Of a stretch of DNA of 64,000 nucleotides, positions 21,787 to 33,804 are shown piece by piece (positions within the stretch are counted from its first letter, which is position 1; every line of letters starts with the position of its first letter). The position numbers and the translations under genes were made by a program. This DNA is from Astrocystis sublimbata (lineage: Eukaryota; Ascomycota; Sordariomycetes; Xylariales; Xylariaceae). The stretch is taken from positions 372,001-436,000 of the forward strand of contig JAJNNY010000017.1 in NCBI GenBank assembly GCA_022453515.1, in the 5' to 3' direction. The notes beneath the pieces were generated by a model. The model searched no databases and was not told the DNA's origin. It saw only the letters and a program-made list of their open reading frames with translations.

Positions 21787-22916
21787 AAATGCGAAGCAAT
21801 CTGTCAGCTTACCTCGCTAGCTTTCCATTCCATGGAAGTTTGTGCAATGTTCGATGGCAACCCGGAGTTTCATGCCCGAAATCGCGATGTTTTATGCCAG
21901 ATGGTGAGGGGTACGCCCGCAAATGTCATTGAGAGTGGAAAAAGAAAAAGAATGGAGAAGATGAAGAAACCAAGAAGGAACAGGTGACTCTTTTCACCTC
22001 TGGGTGTCAATCGCCAGCATCGTGGCATTATCTTGGTGCTGCGGACTGTGCCTGTACACTAGCTTCCATTATTAGGAATGACATCCGAAGAAGAACGGGA
22101 TGTCTAGGACGAGTGAATCAATACGACTCAAGTCCAATTCGATGATCTACACGACTTAGCTGAGTTGATGTGTTGATGTAGCGCCGAAGGAGGCAATTAC
22201 GCGTTGCGTCACACATGAAGCCTCTGGGGCGGGTGTGCAGCGCCTGTTTGAGTGAACTTGCCAAAGCCATGCCCTCAGTAGTACGTAGTAAAGCCAAAGG
22301 CAGATGGATGCACCCGACATGGAGGTAAAAGGTCAATGATTTCCAAAATCAGAGTATCTGAAATTGGAATGCATACTTATGCTTGAGCAGAGGTGACGGC
22401 AAGGCTCTCTTGGAAGATGTCGCTTCCCACACACTCATGACTCTGAACAAGAGGCTGTCATGATTCGGATGTATGATACCCGCCGCGTGTCGGCAACATA
22501 CTAAAAAGGAGGGTCAATTGAAAGAACCATCTCCTTACAGTCTGAGTACAGACTTTCCTCTCCTTGCCGATCCGACGCTTCTGTTAAGGTGGGACTGGCA
22601 GGACTGGCAGCTGGCAAAGCTGCCTTGATCCGGCTCCCCAGAGACCCCACTAAACCCCACCACCAACTAAGTACCTAGGTACCTTAGGTACCCAAGTAAC
22701 ACGTATGGATCTCGGGGTAGGTGCGTGCCTACCAAGATCCCGAACGGAGGCATGTCACTCACTAATTGTACAACGAACTCGAAGCTGCCCAGTGATATCT
22801 GATATCCTGACAGGCCGGGAGCTCCCCCATACAGAATATTGCAACAAAACAATCCCGATCCCGATCCCGATCCCGCATAACCCCCAGCCCAACACCGACA
22901 ACCCGATCCGCCCACC
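21787..22916. other. Intergenic region upstream of epsilon-COP
   Basis: No gene recognised. TACCTAGGTACCTTAGGTACC-type palindromic words lie at about 22671-22691, and a CCCGAT repeat lies just before the start codon. Confidence 0.5.
22850..22875 (+). repeat. CCCGAT hexamer repeat in 5' leader
   Basis: Four tandem CCCGAT units about 45-65 bp upstream of the epsilon-COP start codon, within the probable 5' UTR. Confidence 0.7.
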
Positions 22917-24104
22917 ATGGCTGGCATTGATCCCTATTCAGCAGAGGGCGAGCTGATCAACATCCACAGCCACTTCCACCAGGGCCAGTACCAGGAAGTC
23001 GTCGACTTCGACACCTCGAACCTGTCGCCCGAGAACGAGCTGCCCGCCCGCGTCCTGGCCCTGAGGGCGAGGGTTGCGCTCGGCCACGCCGACGACGTCC
23101 TGGCCGACGTCAAGGGGGATACCGAGGAGCCCGAACTCGCCGCCGTCGCCGCCCTGGCCCAATCCGCCCTTGGAAAGACAGATGACGCCGTGAAGGCCAT
23201 AGAGGAGCTCGCGCAGTCGGCTGGCGACAACCAGACGGTCCAGGTACTGGGTGGTCTGGTCTTGCAGGCCGCCGGCAAGTCGGACGACGCGCTCGAGCTT
23301 CTGTCCAAGCACTCCGGGAGTCGTGAGTACGCCCTGCATGGTCGCGCCCATTCGAATGCGCCGAGGCTCGGGGTCGGGAGCGAGACAGCTTTGATGATGA
23401 TGGCACGGACCACACCTCTACACAAGGATTCACAATGAGCTGACACCTGCTTTGTGCGCAGTCGATGCCATCGCCATCATCACACAGATCCACCTCCAGC
23501 AGAACCGGACAGACCTCGCCGTGAAGGAGGTAGCAGCAGCGCGGAGATGGGCACAGGACAGTCTCTTGGTGAACATAGCAGAATCCTGGGTTGGTTTGCG
23601 CCTGGTACGACTGACCACCGCCACACTCCTCAGCCCTCGACCCTGAACCCAGCCCTGACTGATTATATCCTCACCGCAGGGCGGCGATAAGTACCAACAA
23701 GCCTTCTACGTGTTCGAGGAGCTCGCCCAGGCACCCGCTACATCATCGATCGTGACCCTCGTCTCACAAGCCGTCTGCGAGCTCCACCTCGGCCGTGTCG
23801 AGGAGGCCCAGGCCGCCCTCGAACAGGCGCTGCAGAAGCAGCCAGACAACGCGGATGCCATAGCAAACTTACTGCTATTGACGCTGATCACAGGCAAGGA
23901 TGCTACGGAGCTCACCAGGTACGCGGATACCCTACCCCTCGTCTTTCGCACCCGATGCTGTTACTGAGAGTGAGTGGCTGACATTGCATGCTCAGCTCGT
24001 TGAAGAAGAGCGCGCCCCGACACGCCATGATCACAGATCTCGAGGAGAAGAGTGACTTGTTCGACAAGGCGGCCTCCAAATTCAGCGCCAAGGTCGCGGC
24101 GTAA
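22917..24104 (+). CDS. Coatomer epsilon subunit
   Basis: Four exons, 22917-23322, 23462-23604, 23680-23918 and 23996-24104, all phases consistent; 298 residues. Starts MAGIDPYSAEGELINIHSHFHQGQYQ. It is built of TPR-like helical repeats (VVDFDTSNLSPENELPARVL, LQQNRTDLAVKEVAAARRWA, LGRVEEAQAALEQALQKQPDNADAIANL) and ends ITDLEEKSDLFDKAASKFSAKV. This arrangement and length match epsilon-COP (Sec28), which stabilises alpha-COP in the COPI coat for Golgi-to-ER transport. Context CACCATGG supports the start. Coding sequence is markedly G+C-rich. Its 3' end converges with the GGPP synthase gene. Confidence 0.9.
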
Positions 24105-24786
24105 AACCCACCAGGTACTGGACGATTAGAAAAAAAATAGCAAAGTCATGACAACGCCCTCATGATGAAGGCAGGCGTTGTTGGAACCCACAATGCCGCA
24201 GCGGGGGCTATATAGTGGACATGTTTAAATTGCTGTGAGCCAGGTCGGCAAAAGAACGACAGCTTATTTTTATGATACACAATCTCATAAGAGGAGAGTG
24301 AAAAGGCACAGTAACCATAAAAGAACACAAGACGGTCAATAGAAATGATAAACATCTTGAGATCGACATGATATATTCTGTTGGTCTGCGACGAATTAAG
24401 GGGTGCCGGACTTGCTCAGTGAGGGACGATGTATGCTGATGCCATGATGATGGTGCTGATTGCCAATTCGCTTAGTATTATTGATTGTCAAGGTCGACTA
24501 GACCTTAAACAAGAACAGCTAAGCAACATAGTCGCTATAGCCGCTTAAGCTACCTACGCATAGTCGCTTTCCTGTCGTATCCAACCACACCTGTGTCATT
24601 AATAAAACAGGTATATGTGACAAGTATGTAGGTAGCATTACCATGCTTCTCAAAATTGCGACACGGTGTAGATATTTGTTTCGTAGAGAGAGGTCAACCG
24701 AGGGATTGATTTGAACCTCGACTGAGTACACTTTGACCCATCCTTTGATCGTGGCGTGTGAGACTGCACGTCATTGCAATTGGAAC
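24105..24786. other. Convergent intergenic region
   Basis: About 0.7 kb between the 3' ends of epsilon-COP (+) and GGPP synthase (-). Probably both 3' UTRs. No RNA gene or repeat seen. Confidence 0.5.
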
Positions 24787-26091
24787 TCATACGACGAGCT
24801 TATCGAGGATCTTGTGGATGCCGATACTCTTCTGCGGATCGCCGTCGAGGGCATCAGCCGTCTTCCTGGCGCGCTCGATGAGGACGTCGAGGACCTTTTT
24901 GGTGTACTCGAAGGAGCCGGTGTCCTTCATCAGCTCGACGGCCAGGCGCTTGACGTGGTCGTTGGTGGTCTTCTGGTTCAGGATCTGGCGCAGCTTCAGG
25001 TCGCGCGGGTTGGCGTGCAGGCTGTGGATGATGATGAAGGAGAACTTGCCCTCGGTCAGGTCCTCGCAGAAGCCCTTGTTGTCGCCGTAGGCCGGGCTCG
25101 CGAGGTTGCGGTAGTCGTCCTGGATCTGGAAGATGATGCCGAGGATGTTGACGAGCGGGACGCAGTCGACGGGGGGCAGGGCGGGGGACTCGGCCTGCAT
25201 CAGCTTGATGCCGAGGCGGAACAGGCCGCCGGTCTTGTTGCCGACCATCTCGAGGTAGTCGTCCTCGGAGGGGCAGTCGTGGTGGTCGCGCCAGTACAGG
25301 TCCATGCCCTGGCCGCGGTGCAGGTTCACCATCTCGTCGACGTAGATGGCCATGGCGCGGGGGTTGCGCAGCTTCTGCAGCTCCTGCATGGCGCAGAAGT
25401 AGTAGTAGTTGGCCGAGTTGATGGTCTGGGCGGTGCCGTAGATGCTGTGGGCGACGGGCAGGCCGCGGCGCAGCTGCGAGTTGTCCTCGACGTCGTCGAC
25501 GAGCAGCGAGGCCGTGTGCAGCATGGCGACGACGTTGGCGATGATGTCGAGGGTCTCGGGCGGGACCTGGAGCCAGACGTTGAAGGCGCTGATGAGGCTG
25601 GTGCGGAAGTCCTTGCCCGGCTGGGCCGACAGGTAGGTGTACGGGCCCGAGACGGCGTCTTCCTTCTGCTCGTTCCACGTCTGGCGGGCGACGTAGTCGA
25701 AGTCCTCGGACGCATAGCGCGCGGGGTCCGGGGCGCTGTTGCTGGTGGAAGCCATGCCGTTTGCCATGTTGTTGTTCGCCATGATGCCGTCGAGGTAGTG
25801 CTGGGAAGCCGATGCAGAGAGCGTCTTGCGATGGGTATGCACGCTTTGGCCGAGCCACTTGGACTCGGACACGGGCCGGAGCACGGATTTGACCGGGGTT
25901 GCGAGGGGCGACGATGCGGCTGTGCTGCCGGTGGACGAGGTCCTGGGCGGGATGGCGTTGGGGGACTGGAGATATATGCTACTAAAGGACGAGTTGGCAC
26001 TGCAGTCCCCGAGGCTGGCTGCGTTGGGAGGCTCGGGAGGCTCGTTGGTGTCGCCGCTGGTGTTTTGGTTGGTGCTCGTGGCCATGGTCAT
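24787..26091 (-). CDS. Geranylgeranyl diphosphate synthase
   Basis: Uninterrupted 434-codon frame from ATG 26091 (ATGACCATGG; a second Met two codons in). The N-terminal 125 residues are Ser/Thr/Asn-rich, as in housekeeping fungal GGPP synthases of the Neurospora al-3 type. The catalytic trans-prenyltransferase domain follows: first Asp-rich motif DDVED at about 199-203, second motif DDYRN at about 325-329, plus [28 protein letters not shown] and [10 protein letters not shown]. It condenses FPP with IPP to GGPP for protein prenylation, carotenoids and diterpenes. No terpene cyclase is nearby, so a housekeeping role is likelier than a cluster role. The frame is open upstream to 26301, but that part encodes the translation of a tandem repeat and is probably leader. 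Very G+C-rich, so large shadow frames occur on both strands. Confidence 0.93.
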   Translation of the reverse strand: MTMATSTNQNTSGDTNEPPEPPNAASLGDCSANSSFSSIYLQSPNAIPPRTSSTGSTAASSPLATPVKSVLRPVSESKWLGQSVHTHRKTLSASASQHYLDGIMANNNMANGMASTSNSAPDPARYASEDFDYVARQTWNEQKEDAVSGPYTYLSAQPGKDFRTSLISAFNVWLQVPPETLDIIANVVAMLHTASLLVDDVEDNSQLRRGLPVAHSIYGTAQTINSANYYYFCAMQELQKLRNPRAMAIYVDEMVNLHRGQGMDLYWRDHHDCPSEDDYLEMVGNKTGGLFRLGIKLMQAESPALPPVDCVPLVNILGIIFQIQDDYRNLASPAYGDNKGFCEDLTEGKFSFIIIHSLHANPRDLKLRQILNQKTTNDHVKRLAVELMKDTGSFEYTKKVLDVLIERARKTADALDGDPQKSIGIHKILDKLVV

Positions 26092-26094
26092 CCC

Positions 26095-26156
26095 TGGTTG
26101 CAGCGTTGCCTGATTGCAGCGTTGCCTGGTTGCAGCGTTGCCTGGTTGCAGCGTTC
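26095..26156 (+). repeat. 16-bp tandem repeat in GGPPS leader
   Basis: About four copies of a 16-bp unit (GGTTGCAGCGTTGCCT) lie immediately upstream of the GGPP synthase start; the last copy is partial and one copy has a G-to-A change. A short GTGTA repeat follows at about 26185-26202. Confidence 0.8.
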
Positions 26157-26159
26157 GGC

Positions 26160-27122
26160 TTACATGTGAAGATTGACTGTACACTGTAGTGTAGTGTAGT
26201 GTAGGTAGGTACGTGCCTGGACAGGATTCCCGGGCTTCCACGTTGTTGTTGTGAATGTACCTTGAGTATTTAAGTGCATCAAGGTAGGTACGGTGGAGCA
26301 CCCTTTCTCACCTGTAACTTACATATGCCAGGTACCTAAGGTAAGGTAGGTAGGTCAAACAACATTCTGGATGCACCCTGGTATTGGGTATACCCAATCC
26401 TATGAACATGTATGTCGAGCTTGGCTCGTAGATCGTGGCAGCACAGGCAGGTCAATAACTTGAAACTACCTGAGCGCCCACTTCTGCATACCTACACATA
26501 ATTATCACGATAGCCTCGAACTACCTACATGTAGGTATTTTAAATTTATCAGCTGGTTCCGGGATTACCTACCTTAACCTTAGATAGGTAGGTACGTTGT
26601 AGGTGTATAAGCAAAAATAGTGATGAGGTCACCACGACTGTGCGTCAGTTCGGCAAGACCCGCGCCCCGTGTTCGCTACTACGGCCCATGGTGGGGTTTC
26701 CGAGATTCCCAGAGCTAAAAACACCTGCAGTAGTGGGGGTTTGGGGGCTTCATTCCAATCCCTGTAAGCCCCAAGCACCCGTCGCGCTACCTTAGGTACA
26801 GTACTAGACACATAATGCCTGGTCCTTTGGAATTGGAACTGATTGGGTTGGTCTTATGTTTTATTTTATAAATTCTATATGATCAACCCACAAAAGGAAC
26901 GAAAAACCTTGGACTTATGCGACTCCTTCATCCTACAACCTTGCAAAATTGTGCGCACTAGGTAGCAAATATATCATACTGATATCTACCCCTTCTATAT
27001 GAATTAGTAAAAACCATTCTTTGTTTCCCAGGGTACCTGTTCGAGCTCTAGCTGTCCTGACAGCCCACTATAAGAAAGAAGCAGTCAGTAACGGTCACAT
27101 AGTATCAGAGAAGCAACAGGTG
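26160..27122. repeat. Intergenic region dense in TAGGTA/TACCTA words
   Basis: About 1 kb, probably the GGPP synthase promoter. At least seven copies of TAGGTA/TACCTA-type words occur (about 26202, 26283, 26332-26354, 26520, 26568-26595 and 26790), some as palindromes such as GGTACCTAAGGTA and CTACATGTAGG. No gene recognised. Confidence 0.6.
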
Positions 27123-27935
27123 TTACGCACGCAAGCCTAGAGATCCTAGACTACCGAGGACGCCATTCACACCTCCCGCAATCGCTGCTCCCGCGCCCAG
27201 GATCAAAGAGCACAAGCCATCGGTATCGTCATATTTCTTTTGTGTGAACTCAAGCGCCAGCGACGCAACAATCGCCTTGTCCCAGATCGAATCGGCATCC
27301 TCGTTCTCCTCGCGAATCTCGATCACAATTTGGTGGGGGCCCTTGGTATGTTCGTATTTTAGGTCTGGGAGTAGATTGCATCAGCAGCAAATCACTAAGA
27401 CACTCGAACTCTTGAGATAACTAAAAGGAAAGGACATACCGGGAGTTCCTGAACACCCAGACGCGCCACAGGTGGTTGATCCCTGCTTCTCGTCCACCTT
27501 GAAGTCCTTCAGACGGTCCAGCGAGTACTGCAGAGAATCAAGCATGCCGTCTAAGTGCTTTGGATCAGTGATGGCCGTGGTGATCAGGACGTCTATCTCG
27601 CCTTCTTCGAAACCCTTGTCACTCTCGTCGCCATCCGGATTCGTAATCCACTTGCTAGGAAGGGACCACCCCATCCCTTCACACACAGCGTTCGAGCAGT
27701 GGTCTCGAACAGAGCCGATAAGGTCGCCCGGGTTGACGGTGCCATAGTCTGTCTTCTTGTCCGAGATACGGACATCGACGTTATCGGCCTGGACGCCGCT
27801 GCACCAGTCCTTGTCGGTAAAGTCCCCTTTATTGGGACAGGATGTTTCGCGACTCGAGATGCTTGGGGCGGCAATGGCTGTTGTAGCCATTACCATAAGT
27901 ATTGAAAGGCCGAGAAAGTGCATGATGATGACCAT
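27123..27935 (-). CDS. Secreted Cys-containing protein, candidate effector
   Basis: Two exons, 27935-27440 and 27364-27123, phase 1; 245 residues from ATG 27935, or 241 from the Met at residue 5. The N-terminus MHFLGLSILMVMATTAIAAPS is a clear signal peptide with a probable cut after AIA. The mature part has seven or more Cys (SCPNKGDF, DWCSG, HCSNAVCEGMGW, TCGASGCSG, GLCSLIL), acidic segments and a hydrophobic Gly/Ala-rich C-terminus (LILGAGAAIAGGVNGVLGSLGSLGL). No catalytic motif is recognised. Small size, secretion and even Cys spacing fit an apoplastic protein or effector, but that is inference. The C-terminal hydrophobic stretch could instead be a membrane or GPI-type tail. Confidence 0.7.
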
Positions 27936-28484
27936 GAGATGCTGCTAATAGATTCTATCAAAAAGACGGCGACGTGCGAGATAGACTTAGAAGGGCAAAT
28001 AATGTTTGTTTTTATCGTAATTACTTGTAGGAGCGATTGTAGCTGGTCGATAGAGAGAAAACCTAAGACAATGCGCGTCAAACTCTTCCTTGTTTTATAC
28101 TCTTATCGGATTTTATATGTTGCATTGTTCTACTAGAGTATCAAACTGAGGTTCAGGCAGCTTCAGGCATCATCGTGAGATGACCTCATCGTCATGTAAA
28201 GATGGGCCGATGCGGCGCAAATTTATAAATAGATGATCACCATCCCATTTAGCCTAGTAATATTTGTGCAACCCAACACTCGCTCCTTTAGACACATCAT
28301 TCTGTTACGAACACAGCCTTGTGGTGTTTTGTGACATAATAGCCAAGTCCTCACATTGCATCAGTGGCAGACTTGAACCGGCAGTGCAGTGGCTGCGTAG
28401 CCGCGAACCCCCGCCACGGGCTGATAGGATGGTGGCAAATTGGGGTCGTTTGAACTACTATAGCCATGCTATGTACTTAAGTAT
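27936..28484. other. Intergenic region
   Basis: About 0.55 kb between two minus-strand genes. A tRNA-like B-box at about 28370 was examined and rejected. Nothing else seen. Confidence 0.45.
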
Positions 28485-29338
28485 CTAAGGAAGCACATCC
28501 TCGCCTGGCTGGATCTCACCCTTGAGGGCAGCATCGCGATGTGCGCGGGCGACCATGCCAATGGCCGGAACGTAGCGGTCAAGCAGCGGGTACAGCTCAG
28601 CGGCGCCGGGAGTATTACGCCAATCGCGCATCAGCTCGCAAACGATGGCAAAGTAGGACAAAATCTGGACCCCAGCGTCACGCATCCTGTTGTTGGCGTG
28701 TTCGCGGATGTCGACAGTCATGGTTCCAGACGCTTCATGGTTTGCGAAGACGGAGTAGCCGGCGTCACGGAGAGATAAGGCGAGAAATGCGGTACCTAAA
28801 TTTCAAGCATGTCAGCGAAATGACCCATGCCACAAAATCTCCCAAGCTATGAGATAATGTAGACTTACAAACATCAGTGACAATTCCAGCCAAGATGAAC
28901 TGGGTCTTGCCAGTGGCTTCGATCGCCTTTCTGAAGTCCTCGTTGTCCCAGGCGTTCACCTCGCCTTGGCGTCTGACCACTGAGACGTCCGGGTACATGT
29001 CCAGGAATTCCTTAGGGAAAGGTCCGTTGGGACCTTGTGAGGTAGAAATCAGCGTTGAGAATTTCAAGACGAGCTGCTAGGATTGTATTACCTGTCTCAG
29101 CCGACGTAGACATGACAACGGGGAGGTTGAACGCCTTGCCTAGCTCAGCATGGGCAAAGATGGCATTGCGATATTGGGTTGCATCGTAGTCTCGTGCCAA
29201 CTGGAAGAGACCTTCCTGGATGTCAAGTATGATGAGGGCCTTTGAGGAAAATGTCAGTCAATGGGGACTGATACGAAACTTGGTAATTAGACCAACTGCA
29301 TTGTTTTTGTCGAGCCTTTCGTACTTGAAGGAGCCCAT
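28485..29338 (-). CDS. Isochorismatase-family cysteine hydrolase
   Basis: Four exons, 29338-29297, 29239-29092, 29033-28869 and 28795-28485; all phases close; 221 residues. Starts MGSFKYERLDKNNA, then ALIILDIQEGLFQLARDY with the family Asp at D20. VVMSTSAETGPNGPFPKEF is the substrate-loop region, and LAGIVTDVCTAFLALSLRDAGY carries the nucleophile C119. The C-terminal helices contain HANNRMRDAGVQILSYFAIVCEL. This is the YcaC-like branch of isochorismatase-like hydrolases, whose members act on amides, carbamates or related small molecules; the true substrate is usually unknown. Probably cytosolic. No pathway genes adjoin it. The first exon is only 42 bp; its splice uses a GTTGGT donor that restores the NNA|ALIILD junction. 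Confidence 0.87.
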
Positions 29339-30960
29339 CTTGACGATGTATTCAACGACTTGTTGAAAAAGTGCGTAGTTATCAAAACAGAATCTGAGAG
29401 TCTTTGAGGCTGGAAAAGGTGTTTGGCTAATGGTAGGAAAACTGTTGATCGTGAGAGGACTACACGGTCCTACTTATATTGTTCTGCCTGGTTGTATGCT
29501 ATAATCAAATAACAAAGATGCTAACCCCCATTGATATCTCACGCCCTTGAATAGAACTACCTTCTAGCCATCTAAACTCAGCAATATTTGAATACGTAGA
29601 CACTATTCATGTCGGTGAGTGCATATTGGCATTCAGCTACATCAATTCGCTACTACTACTGCAACGTGGGAGCTTACACAAGTTCCACTTCTGACCATTG
29701 TCAAAAAATGTTGGCGATGGAGTACCGTGCCAAAAGAGTAAAGGTACCTACGGACTCAGAATATGTCGAATTGGCAATTAATGAACATATACATGAACGA
29801 GGATGTGTGTGCAAGTGATGCAATAATGTACAGTCCCACCCATTGCTCTTGCGACCAATCGGACTTACGCGACCCTAATGTGTGGCTTTCAAGTGCAGTG
29901 CTTTGTAAGTCGCTGACTGATGCAGTTATCCTTAATCCGAAGCCGTGAATCGCGATTAACTCTTTGATAATTGTTCGACATCTTATCATGATACGTGTCA
30001 TACTGATTTTCGCGATTGAATATATTGATATTGATTCTGTGACAAACGAGGTTGTCCTTCGTGAGTCGTGACGATGATGGATGACTAAATCAAAGGCTTT
30101 TCTGCAGTGGAGGCTTGGGAGGATTGGGAGGATTGGAAATGCTATAGTGTCTTCTTGGCGTCCCACACAGCTGGACCCAACTTGAAATGCTGCCAAGAAA
30201 TATGACGATCAACGACACCCAATGAACAATACGACGTGGTGTATTTCTAAAAGATGACTTAAGCTAGCTAATCAAGCTAATCACAACTCTACATTCTTCA
30301 CTTCCACTTGATATCGCTGACGATATGTATTACCAAAACACATTAGAAGTTGACCAATGCAGATTAATGATGATTTCCAAACAACGAGAGTTCTGTTTCC
30401 AGCTTTCGAAGAAACGAAGAAAATTTGACTATATATGGCAATCTGATCCTCCCTCTTTCATAAGGAAAAAAAGGGCAGAGACAGCAACCATTCAACGAAT
30501 AGCAGCCTCTTGGAAACATTTTCTGATCCCTTTGTTGCATATTGGCCAGTTCCAACTTCTACTCCAATTCTGGCTGACCCGGCGGGCCTTCCATGATTTT
30601 CGACCGAGGACTCAAACATTTAACTCATAGCGTCCCACTAAATGCTCATTCAAATGCCTCGAATGGTGTCAAATAGCATGCGCACGGCTTTGGCGAAGAT
30701 GGCAGTCTTGTGTTAGCATCTTGTCAGCTCTGCATATGGCCAGACCTTCCGCATCAAGGATTATGTTGACCTTGGGAGGACCACAGTTATCAAGTATAAA
30801 ACATTCTCGCTAATTGGCCTCGTGGAATTGTCACTGACATCCGCTCAGCTGAAAGTGGTGATAACTCCGCGGTCTAGTGCTTTGCTTCTTCTCAGCCTCC
30901 TCGACGAAGACACGAAAGAGGTTGATTCTCACGGTCTTGCCAGCGTAGCCAGCTCGTCAG
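29339..30960. other. Gene-poor region
   Basis: About 1.6 kb without recognised genes. Frames at 29756-30196 (-) and 30325-30630 (+) have no motif, signal or splice support. A+T-rich around 29900-30060. Confidence 0.45.
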
Positions 30961-30964
30961 CTAC

Positions 30965-32045
30965 ATAACGAGATACCATGTCTTACCAGGCGCCCAGTGT
31001 GGGAGTTGGCGGTCTATTAAATCGGCCTTGGACTATAGAGGCCACGACTATTCCTTGAGTGCGGATGTGAGATTCTCGTCGTGGTTGACGAATCTCAGCA
31101 TCTATAAGGTGGAGCCGTACGTCTACTCCTTCCTAATCAACTACTGAGAACATCAAGCTAATGCTAGTGAGACAGCAGATGCACATAGTGCGAGAGACAA
31201 AGTATTGTCCAGCGTCGAATCAAGCTACATCAGTTCCCTCCTGGCTCCTCATTGTATGATTCAACCACCCCTGAAGCATCAGAGCTGCTAGTCTTGTTGG
31301 TCACGAAGCACTTTGATAGGATGAAATTCAGAGACGACGACTCGGACAAAGTGCTAAGGTACTAGAGTATGCACGAATCAACTGTTCATATGCATCATTT
31401 CAGCTTCGGGGGCCTAGATCCTCATCGGAATCTAAGAGTATCTTCTTGGTTCTATAGACGGTCAAATCTTGACTGCAAGAGAATTATCCTGCTGACTCGC
31501 TTATGCAGATGGTTATCTGGACAGAAGAAACGAAAACTCTGTTCCGAAAGTGGCCCATTGGTTTGTGCGTGAGCATTTCATCATTGTTCGAACACTCAAA
31601 CATATTTCTCTCGTTTGCGACCTACCCCTTTGAGCATGATGGTGACCGGAAATCAAAGTTGCCCCTGTCCCATCCCCCCTCTCCAGTACATGACCTGGAA
31701 ACACCATCAGCACGTACAAATCTTATCTTGGGGAGAATATCCACCTTTCCACAGGCGGAGTCGCCTATTATCAGGCTCGAACAACTTCCAGATAGCCCTG
31801 GGATTCCAGTCTCCTGCTTCATGTTTCACACAAGATCTATCTATCCTTCATCCATGGCGTCAGCGCCAAAATCGATAGATTGCATGCCAGCATCAGCGTC
31901 ATGCAGATGAACCACTACTATCGAATTGACCCCTTGATCACGGACGGTGTGGTCTATTCTAATCCCGTTGGCTTTGAAGCTCATGCACGACGACCCACGT
32001 TCATGTTGCCACTTCGAACACCGAAAACGGGCTGTCAATTTTAAC
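30965..32045 (+). CDS. Probable uncharacterised multi-exon gene, possibly decayed
   Basis: Several plus-strand segments read as protein in order: about 30965-31145 (GAQCGSWRSIKSALDYRGHDY, then RFSSWLTNLSIYKVEPYVYSF), about 31210-31357 (IKLHQFPPGSSLYDSTTPEA, then LLVLLVTKHFDRMKFRDDDS), an exon from about 31403 (SFGGLDPHRNLRVSSWFYRR), the longest frame 31503-31910 (MVIWTEETKTLFRKWPIGLC, then SKLPLSHPPSPVHDLETPSA) and a final segment about 31812-32045 (MNHYYRIDPLITDGVVYSNP, ending PLRTPKTGCQF and a stop). GTACTA at 31358 with CAG before 31403 gives one in-phase junction. Other junctions are unresolved, and no start codon is certain. I do not recognise the family. It may be a functional gene or a relic. 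Confidence 0.38.
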
Positions 32046-33804
32046 AAAGACTCCGATGTCCACATCAGCTACCGTAAAAGTATGCATTGTGCAATACATT
32101 CTTGTATTTCAAGGCAACAATTTGTTTTCATCTAAGAATAATCACAACAATGGTGTGGACCACAAAGAAAAAGGGGCAAGCATAAGTACGATTATGAGCG
32201 GCGAACTCCTAACACCGGAATAATCTCGCGCCTTTCCTAATCTGCTAAAGACATTCGGAATGCTACAAACTCGGACATGCCATCTGAGTATTGGTCACTA
32301 TCCCGCCAGAAGCCACACACTTATTTATGCACGTTCCGTAAGAACCCATGCCATCTGTACCCTGGCGTCGGCTCGCTGACGCGGAAAGTATAATATATGA
32401 ATACTTAGGTAGTGTGAGTGTCTGATCAGATTAGGTGACTATTTTCGATCAGTGACTAAGTAGCTATTCATACTAGATACGAACGGGTAGACATAGATGG
32501 ATATATCTTCGCCTTGGCTGGTAAGAATGACAAACCCTGTGCCCCTATAGTAATAGTTCGTATTAAGGGATAGACCAATCTCCACATCCACTGTCGTCTG
32601 CTGCTAGCTGCAGGAAGCTGCTGCTTGTCAGTACATCATTAGCCCGGTGACTTGCCCATACCCAAGTGAAAATTCTTTCATCAATATGGTGCCTGTAGCC
32701 CTCCCTGGACGTCCTGAACCTAAAGCAAAAAGGGGTAAGCCGCAAGCCACCGATAAATCGTACGAGGCATCGTCTTTTCATATATTGTTTTTAGTGATTG
32801 GTTGAATTCTTTATCGCTACAACAGCTGTGATCGAAATTCCTGTTCGTGGGATATTCTTCCTCCTCAGTCGTGCAGTCGCCATGTAACAAAGTAATTAGC
32901 GTAGTGGAAGATGGCACCCATTAGCACTATAAATCATGACCTGCTTCATTAAAGATTCAAGCAGATAAATTAGAGCTAGAAGTTCTTTCGTTCCACATCT
33001 CAGAAACTCTGTTACATTGGTCTGGCGACTTGAAGTCACGATTGGAGTGCTCCAGCGACCTGCATAACAGGTTGGAGGTTCATTGCCCTTTTGCATGACG
33101 CATCAGGTCCTGACCGTCCTGGTCAAGGCCGCCCAGACTGAGACCGGGCATCCATTTATTTTTTATTTTTGTATTTTCTTTGCTGTGTCATAGATTTCCG
33201 GCCACACATAAGTATCTATCCACCTGAACACTGATAAGCAATTCAGATTGACTTGCTCACGAAGGAGTGGAAGTATGAAAGTTTGAAACTGCGTTGCAGT
33301 AGGTACTTAGATAGGAAGGTACCTACAGATGCTTCGAGCGTACTGAGCAGTACCGAGGTACACTGGCTCGACTGGCTCGACTGGCAACTCTATGACTGGA
33401 GCAATCCCGATAAGATAAGAAGATCCACTTTGTCTACCTACAATACTACCTAAAGGTACGTACTTCAAGGTTGCTGTGTCAACAATCCGGCTCGCTGGTT
33501 TGTACTGTGTAAACTTAAAGTGTGCCCACTGCCAATGCAACAACCCTTTGGGTTGGGCTAAGAAGCAACTGGGCCTAGGTACGGTAGGTAGTAGGTATTC
33601 AATTCACATGATATGCCGGTCCATCTGGCATCTGGGGTCCTCCTCATCTGCTTCAATCATGCTCAGTCTTTTTATCCCGTTCTAGTTGTATTACCATATT
33701 TGCCAGCACCTTGTGCTGTTGCCCACGTCGGCGTTCTGTGTTTGTATTCATTTCTTCGCCATTGTTACATTTCACCCGATACGCAGACCTAAAGCAGAAG
33801 CAAG
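32046..33804. other. Gene-poor region upstream of Cdc14
   Basis: No supported gene in about 1.75 kb. TAGGTA/TACCTA-type words cluster at 33299-33325, 33440-33465 and 33575-33600. A short CTGGCTCGA tandem occurs at about 33362-33382. Confidence 0.5.

Noticed and set aside
24733..26169. 478-codon plus-strand open frame opposite GGPP synthase
   Set aside because: Antisense shadow of a very G+C-rich coding sequence; its Val/Gly/Arg-rich translation has no motif, while the opposite strand has both Asp-rich prenyltransferase motifs.
28340..28440. tRNA-like B-box (GGTTCAAGTC on the minus strand)
   Set aside because: The flanking bases do not form a T-stem or an acceptor stem and no A-box is found at the right distance.
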